64,000 nucleotides of DNA from Thiotrichales bacterium (GTDB taxonomy: Bacteria > Pseudomonadota > Gammaproteobacteria > Francisellales > CACEW01): NCBI GenBank assembly GCA_947476405.1, contig CANJQG010000002.1:1-64000 (forward strand). The letters run 5' to 3'. How positions within the stretch are numbered: the first letter of the stretch is position 1; the number at the start of each line of letters is the position of its first letter. A program made the translations under genes and the position numbers. Positions 50,237 through 58,563 of this stretch are shown piece by piece. The notes under the pieces are model-generated. The model was not told where the DNA came from. It was given only the letters and a program-made list of their open reading frames with translations, and ran no database searches.

Positions 50237-51631
50237 TTAAAACACCTCCCGCGCTAATTGCAGCCGTCGTAACGCTTCTGCTTGACCCAATAACTCTAAA
50301 ATTCCACCCATTTGTGGGCCATGCAACTCCCCTGTTAATGCCACACGCAGGGGCATAAACAAGGCTTTTCCTTTCACCCCAAGGTGTTGGGCAAGGGTAT
50401 CAGCCAAGACTTTAAAGTCACAGAATCCCGCTTCCAGCGTCTGATAAGCCAAATCAAAAAAGGACAAGCCCGCTTGTAAAATAATCTCCTGATGCTCCGT
50501 CAGTGCAAAATCAGTACCCAATAATATTTTCGCATACCGCAATGCATCTTTGGGAAATAAAATATTTTCACGCACGGTTTTGATAAACAAATCCCGTTGT
50601 GTTACCGATACGATTTCTTTGACATCAAACCAATCCCACAAAGCCAGATCATCCAGACGATGCGCGGCCACACGCTGCCAATACAGCAATTGATCCGGAT
50701 CAAAACGCGCAGCTGAATTGCCCAAAGATTCTAGGCGAAAATGTGCCGCCAAATCAGCATACGACATCAACTCATTTTTTTCATAATAGTGACCCAGGCG
50801 CGCCATATAATTGACCACCGCAATGGGCAAAAAACCGGCTTCCCGCATGTCTTGAATACTCAAACTGCCATTCCGTTTTGATAAAGGTGCGCCATCAACG
50901 CCATTAATCAAGGCCATGTGCGCATAACCCGGCTCACGCATCCCGAGGGCCTTTAAAATCATGAGCTGCCGCGGCGTATTGGTCAGGTGATCTTCGCCCC
51001 GCATCACATGCGTCACACCCATCAAGGAATCATCGATGGCATTACAAAACATAAAAGACGAACCGCCATCATTCCGACGAATAATAAAGTCGCCGATGTC
51101 TTCTGCTTTAAAAGTTTGCTGACCTTTCACGCCATCTTTAAAGGAGATGATTTCGCCCACTTGAATTTTAAATCGCAGCGTTGGTTTCACCCCTTTTGCT
51201 TCTAGCGCCTGACAATCAGCCTGACTTAAGCGCTTGCATTTTCCAGAATAACGCGGAGCCTGAGCGGAGGCCTTTTGCAGTTTTCGCTCTAAATCCAATT
51301 CTTCTGCCGAGCAATAACAGGGATACGCCCGCCCCAAGTCGATGAGTTTTTGATAATACGCGTCATAAATCACATCCCGCGCGGATTGACGATAGGGCCC
51401 ATGCTCGCCTCCGGAAACCCCTTCTCCTTCCTGCCACTCAATCCCCAGCCAATGCAGATCACGCACGAGATCCTCAATATGCTCAAGCGTAGAACGTGCC
51501 TTGTCTGTATCTTCAATCCGCAATAAAAATGTGCCATTCTGCCCCACGCCATACAGCGCGCTAAACAAAGCAGTACGGGCATTTCCCAGATGAATCAGAC
51601 CAGTGGGACTCGGTGCAAAACGGGTTTTCAT
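50237..51631 (-). CDS. gltX: glutamyl-tRNA synthetase GltX (copy 2)
   Basis: A second class I glutamyl-tRNA synthetase, 464 residues from the ATG at 51631, where the family start KTRFAPSPTGLIHLGNARTA begins. The KMSKS-type motif is APLSKRNG near residue 240. The HIGH-type motif here is HLGN, against HVGG in copy 1. The two copies differ throughout, so this is old paralogy or separate acquisition rather than a recent duplication. It heads an operon with the ligase and a glycosyltransferase. Confidence 0.95.
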   Translation of the reverse strand: MKTRFAPSPTGLIHLGNARTALFSALYGVGQNGTFLLRIEDTDKARSTLEHIEDLVRDLHWLGIEWQEGEGVSGGEHGPYRQSARDVIYDAYYQKLIDLGRAYPCYCSAEELDLERKLQKASAQAPRYSGKCKRLSQADCQALEAKGVKPTLRFKIQVGEIISFKDGVKGQQTFKAEDIGDFIIRRNDGGSSFMFCNAIDDSLMGVTHVMRGEDHLTNTPRQLMILKALGMREPGYAHMALINGVDGAPLSKRNGSLSIQDMREAGFLPIAVVNYMARLGHYYEKNELMSYADLAAHFRLESLGNSAARFDPDQLLYWQRVAAHRLDDLALWDWFDVKEIVSVTQRDLFIKTVRENILFPKDALRYAKILLGTDFALTEHQEIILQAGLSFFDLAYQTLEAGFCDFKVLADTLAQHLGVKGKALFMPLRVALTGELHGPQMGGILELLGQAEALRRLQLAREVF

Positions 51632-51684
51632 TTTTGAAAAATTTCCATGTGATGATGGGGTATAGACTAGCATAAATCGTGCTT

Positions 51685-51960
51685 TTAAGAAAGCGCTCTT
51701 TTAGGCAACGGCGCCCAAGGAAGATTAAACCGAATACGCCAAAAAACCCATGATTTTTCATCAAAAATTCCAGGAGGAGGCTGTTTTAAAACAGATTGAA
51801 ACACCCTCACTCCGAAGGTTTTCTCAAGCACTAAAATATCTTCAAGCCTGCCATGCGCCATCGCATGTGCAATGAGATGCTCCTTATATTTCAAAGCTTC
51901 TTGCGGTGACTTCCACCAAATGACGCGCGTCACCACCTCCTCTAGACTTAATTTTTTCAT
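51685..51960 (-). CDS. small partner of AbiEii-like protein
   Basis: A 91-residue protein with RVIWWKSPQEAL at the N-terminus and PPPGIFDEKSWVFW near the C-terminus. Small proteins with this pattern regularly accompany AbiEii/AbiGii-type nucleotidyltransferases and probably act as their antitoxin or partner. The start overlaps the nucleotidyltransferase stop by four bases. It is transcribed second in the pair. The family association is from memory of gene neighbourhoods, not from a named domain. Confidence 0.65.
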   Translation of the reverse strand: MKKLSLEEVVTRVIWWKSPQEALKYKEHLIAHAMAHGRLEDILVLEKTFGVRVFQSVLKQPPPGIFDEKSWVFWRIRFNLPWAPLPKRALS

Positions 51961-52613
51961 GATCGCAATCCCACTTTCGATTGATACCGAGGCAGATGCC
52001 TTAAATCAAGTCGCCTGATTTCGCTTATTAAAAACGCCTTGATTTCATCTGATAAGCCAGCCAGATCTCCATCATCAAAAAAACCTAACGCCTTTAAGCT
52101 AAGAAGCGGATTAAAACTTGCCCCATAAATCGCCTGCGCTGCGCCCAGACCATTTTCAAATAAATCATGTTGTAATAACGTGTATAAATCAAAGTAATCT
52201 TTATACTCTGCACGATCTTGAATTACTTTTAATTTAGAAGCCATGAGATCCAACAAAGAAGCAACAGAAATGAATGTGTTTTCAGCTTCATCAGGTGATT
52301 GAATATGCCCAAAGGAAAGCCCTCCGAAAAAAGAAAGCTTCACAGTGCCTCCTCGATCAATTGCACAAACAAGCGAATTATTTTGACTTAAAATAGGCAT
52401 TGCATCCTTCAAATAAGGGATATCCCGCAATAACTCGGAAGGATGAAAGCATTCACTGGAAAAAAAATCAAAATCAATGGATTGACGATGCCCTAAACGT
52501 AACGCAATAGCGGTTCCACCATAGAGCACAAAATGCTTAGGCGTGTCGATCAGCTCTGGCCATAGTCGATACTGTGGAGCAGGCAGTATATCGAGTCTTG
52601 GGGTCAAAATCAT
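51957..52613 (-). CDS. AbiEii/AbiGii-type nucleotidyltransferase
   Basis: A nucleotidyltransferase of the AbiEii/AbiGii toxin family, 218 residues. The signature LYGGTAIALRLGHRQSIDFD contains the GG-T-A motif and the metal-binding D-x-D (SIDFDFF), followed by KLKVIQDRAEYKDYFDLYTL. Related toxins transfer nucleotides to tRNA or other RNA, giving abortive-infection defence. The ATG at 52613 is chosen because it fits the start of homology; the longer frame has no better ribosome site. It forms a two-gene module with the downstream small partner. Confidence 0.8.
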   Translation of the reverse strand: MILTPRLDILPAPQYRLWPELIDTPKHFVLYGGTAIALRLGHRQSIDFDFFSSECFHPSELLRDIPYLKDAMPILSQNNSLVCAIDRGGTVKLSFFGGLSFGHIQSPDEAENTFISVASLLDLMASKLKVIQDRAEYKDYFDLYTLLQHDLFENGLGAAQAIYGASFNPLLSLKALGFFDDGDLAGLSDEIKAFLISEIRRLDLRHLPRYQSKVGLRS

Positions 52614-52687
52614 GTCTAGATGATAGCATAAATAGACTTTTGAAGCCAATACAGCTACTATACTGTTTTGACTTGAATTGATTTTTC

Positions 52688-53353
52688 ATGGGACAGAGCT
52701 TTAAATTAAAAGGTAGCTTGTTTACCCTCAGTGTTTTACAGCTGATGACAGCGGACCTCGAGGCCTTTGATGCGGATCTCAAAGCGAAAATTCAGTTAGC
52801 ACCCAAGTTTTTCAATTGCACACCGATGGTCATTGATGTACAGGCTTTGAAAGTAGATCGGCTTGATTTTCAAAAATTAAAAAGCGTACTCCAAAACAAT
52901 CAGGTCATTGCAGTGGGAATCAAAGGCGCACCCACTACCTGGCTGAATGAAATTCGTGAAGCGCATTTAGCTGTGATGAATGAGCCCGTTAAATCCGATA
53001 AAAAAGCGGGTGGTAATGCCAGCACGGAAGGCGGTAGCAAAATTATTTCAGAACCCGTCCGTTCCGGCCAGCGCATTTATGCAGAAGGCGGCGATTTAAT
53101 TATCATCGGCACCGTCAGCTCGGGTGCAGAAATTTTGGCAGATGGCAACATTCATGTCTATGGAAGCCTCCGTGGCCGCGCTCTGGCAGGGGTCAATGGC
53201 AACAAAAACGCCCGCATTTTCTGCCAGCAACTGGCCGCAGAACTCGTTTCGATTGCCGGACATTTTCAGCTTTTTGAACATATTGCAGAACTCACCCACA
53301 GCCTCACTGAAATTTATTTGAAGCAAGATGAACTGATTATTGCAACGCTTTAA
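52688..53353 (+). CDS. minC: septum site-determining protein MinC
   Basis: MinC inhibits FtsZ ring assembly away from midcell. The N-terminal domain starts SFKLKGSLFTLSVL. The C-terminal beta-helix domain carries the typical repeats GQRIYAEGGDLIIIGTVSSGAEILADGNIHVYG, here spanning about residues 120-152, and NARIFCQQLAAELVSIAG. The 221 residues are normal. minD and minE, which usually follow directly, are absent; the next gene encodes a small membrane protein. They are presumably elsewhere in the genome. Confidence 0.93.
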   Translation: MGQSFKLKGSLFTLSVLQLMTADLEAFDADLKAKIQLAPKFFNCTPMVIDVQALKVDRLDFQKLKSVLQNNQVIAVGIKGAPTTWLNEIREAHLAVMNEPVKSDKKAGGNASTEGGSKIISEPVRSGQRIYAEGGDLIIIGTVSSGAEILADGNIHVYGSLRGRALAGVNGNKNARIFCQQLAAELVSIAGHFQLFEHIAELTHSLTEIYLKQDELIIATL

Positions 53354-53465
53354 ATAAAAAAAGTAGCACAAAGAATATAGATGGAAAATAATAAAATATC
53401 AATTGACATGCGCATGAAAATAAAATAAAATGCAACCACTTATCAAAATCAATCCGGAAATAATC

Positions 53466-53822
53466 ATGTTAGGAAAATGCATTCAGATAACAGGCGGAAT
53501 ACTAGCTACGGGATGCTGGATCGGAACTGGCGTTGTACTTGTCATCCTGGGCACCCACTCAATGAATAAAGGGCAGCATGCTAACCCAAACACTACGCCT
53601 CATTATGAAATAGAAAATGATAAAGCAGCTGGTTTTGTCCTGATGTTTGCAGGCTGTGGGGTGCTTGGATATGCTGCGCTCACTGGGTTATGTGCACTCG
53701 GAAATGCAGTGCATACAGCAATGAGTCATCGCCACCAGGAAGCTCCTCACATCACAACGCCACTCCTCACCGCCACTCAACATACGACTCATATAGCAGC
53801 GCCAATCGTGCACCAGGTATAG
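53466..53822 (+). CDS. small membrane protein, unknown
   Basis: The ATG at 53466, with CGGAAA upstream, gives 118 residues. Two hydrophobic helices at about residues 6-28 (Gly-rich, ATGCWIGTGVVLVILG) and 52-80 (FVLMFAGCGVLGYAALTGLC) flank a polar loop; the C-terminal 35 residues are His/Thr-rich (HRHQEAPH, TQHTTH). The His-rich tail could bind metal. No family is recognised. Confidence 0.5.
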   Translation: MLGKCIQITGGILATGCWIGTGVVLVILGTHSMNKGQHANPNTTPHYEIENDKAAGFVLMFAGCGVLGYAALTGLCALGNAVHTAMSHRHQEAPHITTPLLTATQHTTHIAAPIVHQV

Positions 53823-53935
53823 CGCTCAATTTAGTGTGTTACGAAACAGGACACTCAGCACTGATATTCTGGTGATCCGCACTGTCTTGATTCTTAGTGG
53901 CATTATACATACCATAAAATTCACTCATTCATCAA

Positions 53936-53964
53936 AATAAAAAAGGCCGCACCATGGCGACCTT
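53936..53964 (-). terminator. Rho-independent terminator of the GH8 gene
   Basis: Read on the minus strand, AAGGTCGC and GCGGCCTT pair over eight bases (one G-U pair) around the loop CATGGT, followed by TTTTTATT. It starts 28 bases after the stop of the glycanase gene. Confidence 0.75.
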
Positions 53965-53991
53965 GATTAGAACACACTGATCACTCAGCCA

Positions 53992-55887
53992 TTATGGCTG
54001 CGCTGAATTCAACACATACAGCTGACTGAGAAGATACAAACTTTCACCAAAATAGTTTTGATTATCTGCATTGCCATAGGTCATCGTCGCAAAATTAGCC
54101 ATGTAATGCGCAAAGTCGGCTGCGGCTGCGGTATCACTGCCCGCGGACTCGCCATCTAATAAAGGAGTTGCAAAAATCCCTGTGGAAGACCAGGCCCCCA
54201 GATCATCATTCACTGGATCTGCAAAACTATTCGTAACATTTTGCACCGCACCGGCAAGCGTCCAATTGGTATAACCCGTTGCATTGATTGTATAGCTTTG
54301 ACCGACGAATTGAGGCCCATAAAGCGATGTCATATCACCTGCTGTCATATATAAATTGCCCATGCTTGCGGTCAATGTATTCAAAATCGTCTGCGCTTCT
54401 GCACAAGAAGCATTCGCCTGACATTGATTCCCTTCATTATGAACATACCAGGCCAATAACATCGGCGTCCGCGCTCCATTATATTCGTATTGAATATTAT
54501 TCACAGCAGGCAGATTCTCTACATAAGGCGCTGTCGAATCCGTAATGGCTCCCGTTGAATTACGAGCGGGAATAATAACCTGCATATCAACACCCGCTTG
54601 AAATAAACCATTGGCATCAAAATGAGACCACCCCGGAATCACGCCATTTTCACTCTGCTCCATCGCTTGTGCCTGAGCTAAACTATTGCTCAACAAGGTT
54701 TGATATGCTTTAGCATCGACGGTATCACCAGACTGATTTAACGCAGCAATAAAAGCAGTCAATGCAGCAGGCTTAAAATAGCTGAGCGAGAACTGATTTC
54801 GGGTCTGATTATTATCGCCCATCGTCAGGGTTAAAGGCACCGAGAGCATCTGCCCGCTCACATTCACAGAAGTGGTGGTATCTTTTTGAATAATCGTTTT
54901 AATCATGGCTAAAGCAGCATCTGTATACGTGGCATTATTCCATTTATCTCCCGCTAACAATAAAGCATACGCAATATCAATGTCCGCATCACTGGCACTT
55001 CCACCATTGGGATACTGTTGTGAAAGAGGCACTGCACCCGCCTGCAATCCATCAATATTGTCATAGCTGACCACCCAGCGCATCAAGCCATCCTGTTCTT
55101 TTGGACTCAGGGGTTGCGACGCATCTTCGGTATAATACTGACTATAATGCTGAACATAGCTGTAAAGATCAGAAAAAGTAGCCGAGTCATTCATCCCAAC
55201 CGCAATCAACATGCCATAACCCATTCCTTCTGAAGTAGTATCATTTAAATGCTGAAACCAATCATAATTGTTACCGGGACTCCCTGTCAGCATATACGCT
55301 TCCTGCTGAACGCGCGCCGTATCTCCCGGCATAGATTCATTCGAGCCACTTTGAATCAGCACATCGGTTTTCCAATGGTCATATGAAGAAGATAAAGGTG
55401 GCGTCGGCAACTGCAATTGATTATTCACTGTATATTGAAAAATAGATTGCATCGAAGGCGTCGTATTATTAAATTGACCTGGAGTATTTTTTGCTCCATA
55501 CGCCATCATTGTAATGGGCGTACTCGTCACCGCACTGATGGATGTCGGTACTGCAGGCGTAGGCACTGCACCCGACACGCCTAAAATCTCATAAACACCC
55601 GCGCCAGACGCAGTTTGCACACAGAGATCAATCCAGGTATTCTGATTAACCGACTGTGACCACCCAAGGGTGTTAGGATCATTTTGCTCAACATAAAAAG
55701 GAATCGACACAAAGGCATTTTGACCGTTTACCTGCAACTGCTGCTGCACAATAAAGCTAGGATAATTTTGATTTTCAATTCCAATCCAGCCATAACCAGA
55801 TGCACAATTAGCCGCATAAACCGACCCCATTGAGAGCCCAAGCGCACTCATCAATACCCCATTACGAATCACTTTTTTCATTTTCAT
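53992..55887 (-). CDS. secreted GH8 glycanase (endoglucanase-like)
   Basis: A secreted glycoside hydrolase of family 8, which cleaves beta-1,4 (or mixed) glucans, xylan or chitosan. A signal peptide ends near SVYAAN (residue 27). Residues 28-110 form an extra beta-rich domain with Cys, possibly carbohydrate binding. The catalytic domain has the acid Glu in TSEGMGYGML (about 217) and the Asp region SASDADIDIAYALLLA (about 275-290). At 631 residues it is much longer than BcsZ-type enzymes (about 370), and no cellulose synthase gene is near. AAAGGAAAA precedes the ATG. It could digest amoebal or plant wall glucans, which is inference. Confidence 0.88.
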   Translation of the reverse strand: MKMKKVIRNGVLMSALGLSMGSVYAANCASGYGWIGIENQNYPSFIVQQQLQVNGQNAFVSIPFYVEQNDPNTLGWSQSVNQNTWIDLCVQTASGAGVYEILGVSGAVPTPAVPTSISAVTSTPITMMAYGAKNTPGQFNNTTPSMQSIFQYTVNNQLQLPTPPLSSSYDHWKTDVLIQSGSNESMPGDTARVQQEAYMLTGSPGNNYDWFQHLNDTTSEGMGYGMLIAVGMNDSATFSDLYSYVQHYSQYYTEDASQPLSPKEQDGLMRWVVSYDNIDGLQAGAVPLSQQYPNGGSASDADIDIAYALLLAGDKWNNATYTDAALAMIKTIIQKDTTTSVNVSGQMLSVPLTLTMGDNNQTRNQFSLSYFKPAALTAFIAALNQSGDTVDAKAYQTLLSNSLAQAQAMEQSENGVIPGWSHFDANGLFQAGVDMQVIIPARNSTGAITDSTAPYVENLPAVNNIQYEYNGARTPMLLAWYVHNEGNQCQANASCAEAQTILNTLTASMGNLYMTAGDMTSLYGPQFVGQSYTINATGYTNWTLAGAVQNVTNSFADPVNDDLGAWSSTGIFATPLLDGESAGSDTAAAADFAHYMANFATMTYGNADNQNYFGESLYLLSQLYVLNSAQP

Positions 55888-55921
55888 GCCTTTTCCTTTC
55901 TATGATTTAAACAATCCAAAC

Positions 55922-55950
55922 ATTATAGTAAAAATTAATAAATTAGTCCA
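55922..55950 (-). promoter_or_regulatory. candidate promoter of the GH8 gene
   Basis: On the minus strand TGGACT (55950-55945) and TATAAT (55927-55922) are 17 bases apart, 35 bases before the ATG. The -10 box is perfect and the -35 box matches four of six consensus bases. Confidence 0.5.
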
Positions 55951-56073
55951 TCACAATATATTTAATAAATTATTTAAATGTAACAAATATATTAAATAAA
56001 TATTTTTATAAATTAATTTTTATTAAAAATCAAAAAGAAAAACTACAACCCTCTTAATTACAAAAACCGCCTT

Positions 56074-56115
56074 GCTGATACCACCTGAAGCTGATACCAC
56101 CTGAAGCTGATACCA
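56074..56115 (+). repeat. 16-bp tandem repeat, 2.6 copies
   Basis: The unit GCTGATACCACCTGAA occurs at 56074-56089 and 56090-56105, followed by a partial third copy, GCTGATACCA (56106-56115). The copies are identical. The array lies between two divergent genes and stands out from its AT-rich surroundings. Confidence 0.9.
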
Positions 56116-56166
56116 TCAAAACTGCATAGTCATTTTACTATCATTCATTTAAAAAATGGAGAAAAA

Positions 56167-56721
56167 ATGAAACCGAATATTCAATTACATGAGGGTGAAA
56201 GCATTCTCATTGAAACTCAGCCTAAACAAGCCATTGTTTGGTATTGGATTACCATAAGAGCACTGACTTGGGTAGCGACTTTATTCATCATACTCCTATT
56301 CAGTATGGCTCAATTTAAAGAAGCATTAGGGTTCCTTTCCTTTTTGCGGACTAATCCCTTGCCCTATCTGGGCGTGATTGCCATTATTATAGCCGTTATT
56401 GCAGCCCTTATTGTGACCCTTGTTTATGTATGGTTATCGGCGGTATCTAAAAAACATTGGTACTTCATTACCAACGAACGTTGCATTAATTTTTCCGGAT
56501 TTTATGGAATCAATAAACAAATCATCTTGTTTGCCAATATAGTGGATGTGAATGTGCGTCAAAATCCATTGGAACATTTTTTAGGAATTAGCTCCGTCAT
56601 TATTGATGTCCCCAGCCTCATGTTATCCAGAAGAAGATCGAGAGGCAGCTTGGCGATTATAGGCTTAACTCCAGAGGATGCTGAAAAAATATCGCACCTA
56701 ATCGGCGAAAAAATGAGCTAG
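56167..56721 (+). CDS. PH-domain membrane protein (YdbS/DUF304-like)
   Basis: A 184-residue protein with two membrane helices (about residues 32-50 and 74-98) and a C-terminal bacterial PH-like domain (bPH2): WYFITNERCINFSGFYGINKQ, then IVDVNVRQNPLEHFLGISSV. It lacks a recognised enzymatic function; related proteins sit at the membrane and may bind partners or lipids. GGAG lies before the ATG. Confidence 0.8.
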   Translation: MKPNIQLHEGESILIETQPKQAIVWYWITIRALTWVATLFIILLFSMAQFKEALGFLSFLRTNPLPYLGVIAIIIAVIAALIVTLVYVWLSAVSKKHWYFITNERCINFSGFYGINKQIILFANIVDVNVRQNPLEHFLGISSVIIDVPSLMLSRRRSRGSLAIIGLTPEDAEKISHLIGEKMS

Positions 56722-56778
56722 ATAGCCAAACAGAAAAAAGCTTAGAAATCTACGTGAAATCACTTCAGCGCTCGCTGA

Positions 56779-58464
56779 TTATCCAACAGAGAGCAAGCGA
56801 TCGGCGATAGCGGGCACAGGAAGCGAACGAACACCTTGAACTCTCATCAAATTAAAGAGTGGCGTAGGCGACGCAATAACTGCCGGAATTTTTTGCAAAA
56901 GATTTGCATTTTCAGAGAGAGGCGCTTCAACACTCAAGGTAAATTCACCTGCCCTTGCAGCGTCAATATCCGCTTTCTTTTTGGCTTTGTGATCAGCGTG
57001 ATTATAGGTATTGATATACTCCGACAGATCTTTACCTTTTTGATTCGGATCAGCTTGCATATCAAAGGCCGCAAGCAGATACGTCCGCAAACTATGTTTA
57101 TTGAGATTGCCACCATACTGACCATTAATTTGGTCTATCGCAAGCTGCTTTAAACTCTCGACATCACTGGCCGCATCAATCTTTGCCTGTAATACGGATG
57201 CTGTATTGCGCCCAGCTTGTGCATGACGATGAAATAGCCCTCGATTAACACCATTAAAACCAAGATAAGCCTGAATGGCATCTAATAGGTTTTTTTTCAA
57301 TTGGTCTATTGAATTAACGGGATAGCGACTTGCTAATTGAGAAAAACAAATGACTGCATCTTGAGTCGTCACTGTATGAGGTATTTTTTGATCTTGAGAA
57401 CTCATTTTTCGTAAAATACCAATAAAACGGTCAGCGTCAGGGGCATCCATACCCGCAGTCTCAAGACGTCCTCTTAGGCTTCCAAAAAAAGTATTGCACC
57501 TCTCGTTATATCGAGCATTTAGCTGACTTGGGGTATATAGATAAGTTTTCCTTCCTCCCTCCAACACTCTTTTTGCACCCAGTTCTTGAACAAGCTTCTC
57601 TGCATTCCAACCCAAGATTCCCATAAAACTAATCGCGAATGCATATCGATCTTGAGCATAATCAGACTGATAGGACTGTTGAGAGTTAGAAATCCTACGT
57701 TTAATCAATTGATTCAAGGGAATAAAATACGACGTTCCAGCCAAACCTAGACGCTGATCCTTTCCGCGGTGAGCTTCAAACAAAGACAATCCAAAATCGA
57801 TGATTGAGGAAGTTCCATCTGCACTAGAACGGATATTTTCAGGCTTAATATCACGATGAACAATCCCTGCAGCATGCAATTTTTGCAGACCTTGCATCGT
57901 CGTCAATGCTGCATTCAAAAATCGACCCAGGCCGCCTTTCCTCTCTAGATCAATTGCTTTTTCTAAACTTCGATCACCCAAAAAAGGCAATGTCACCTTG
58001 GAAGTGATGCCATTTCTCTTAAAATTAATTACCAGTCGCAATTGCTTGCTTTTTCTGGGATTCATAATTAAGGTATGGATCATTAAGTCACGCAAATTTT
58101 GTTTCGCATTACGAAGCGCATTCTCACGCTCTTCGCCCCCCAGATTCAAGGAATATTTTTTCACCAGCGTAATCTCTTGTCCTTTTTTGGGAATACGCCC
58201 ATACACGATGCCAAAGGCACCTTGACCAATGGCCGCGCCCTTCATCGTTAGCTTCTCTCTTAAGCCTTCATCCATATCATATTTTTTGCGCCATAAGCGC
58301 TTCACTTCAAGTGGCTTATCATTAGAACTATTTTGATGTGCCCGCAATTTCTGACCCGTAAATCGAAATTGATAGTCGGCCTGATCGATCATCTGATCGA
58401 GTGCGCAATGAATATCCGCTTCAGCTTCAACAATTGACTGGCCTACTTGCGTTGAAATGGGCAT
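56779..58464 (-). CDS. eukaryotic-like Ser/Thr kinase, candidate effector
   Basis: A soluble 561-residue protein with a Hanks-type kinase domain at about residues 75-360: glycine loop GQGAFGIVYG (80-89), ATP Lys in LVKKYSL (102-103), catalytic loop IVHRDIKPEN (201-210), DFG at 223-225 and AGTSYFIPLNQ in the activation segment. All key residues are present, so it should be active. The C-terminal 200 residues are helical and unrecognised. It lacks the membrane helix and PASTA or sensor domains of bacterial regulatory kinases, and no phosphatase or regulator gene is adjacent. A translocated kinase is therefore a good guess. The ATG at 58464 follows AGAGGA. Confidence 0.85.
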   Translation of the reverse strand: MPISTQVGQSIVEAEADIHCALDQMIDQADYQFRFTGQKLRAHQNSSNDKPLEVKRLWRKKYDMDEGLREKLTMKGAAIGQGAFGIVYGRIPKKGQEITLVKKYSLNLGGEERENALRNAKQNLRDLMIHTLIMNPRKSKQLRLVINFKRNGITSKVTLPFLGDRSLEKAIDLERKGGLGRFLNAALTTMQGLQKLHAAGIVHRDIKPENIRSSADGTSSIIDFGLSLFEAHRGKDQRLGLAGTSYFIPLNQLIKRRISNSQQSYQSDYAQDRYAFAISFMGILGWNAEKLVQELGAKRVLEGGRKTYLYTPSQLNARYNERCNTFFGSLRGRLETAGMDAPDADRFIGILRKMSSQDQKIPHTVTTQDAVICFSQLASRYPVNSIDQLKKNLLDAIQAYLGFNGVNRGLFHRHAQAGRNTASVLQAKIDAASDVESLKQLAIDQINGQYGGNLNKHSLRTYLLAAFDMQADPNQKGKDLSEYINTYNHADHKAKKKADIDAARAGEFTLSVEAPLSENANLLQKIPAVIASPTPLFNLMRVQGVRSLPVPAIADRLLSVG

Positions 58465-58563
58465 TGTAATTCCTCTTTTTATCTCGGAATGATTATTTGA
58501 TCTCAACCAATAATATAATTTTTTATTTATAAAGTCAATCTAAATCTACTCTCCTAAATCTAC

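Noticed and set aside
55960..56040. AT-rich stretch as a replication origin
   Set aside because: No DnaA-box cluster or origin-associated genes are present; it is ordinary AT-rich intergenic DNA.
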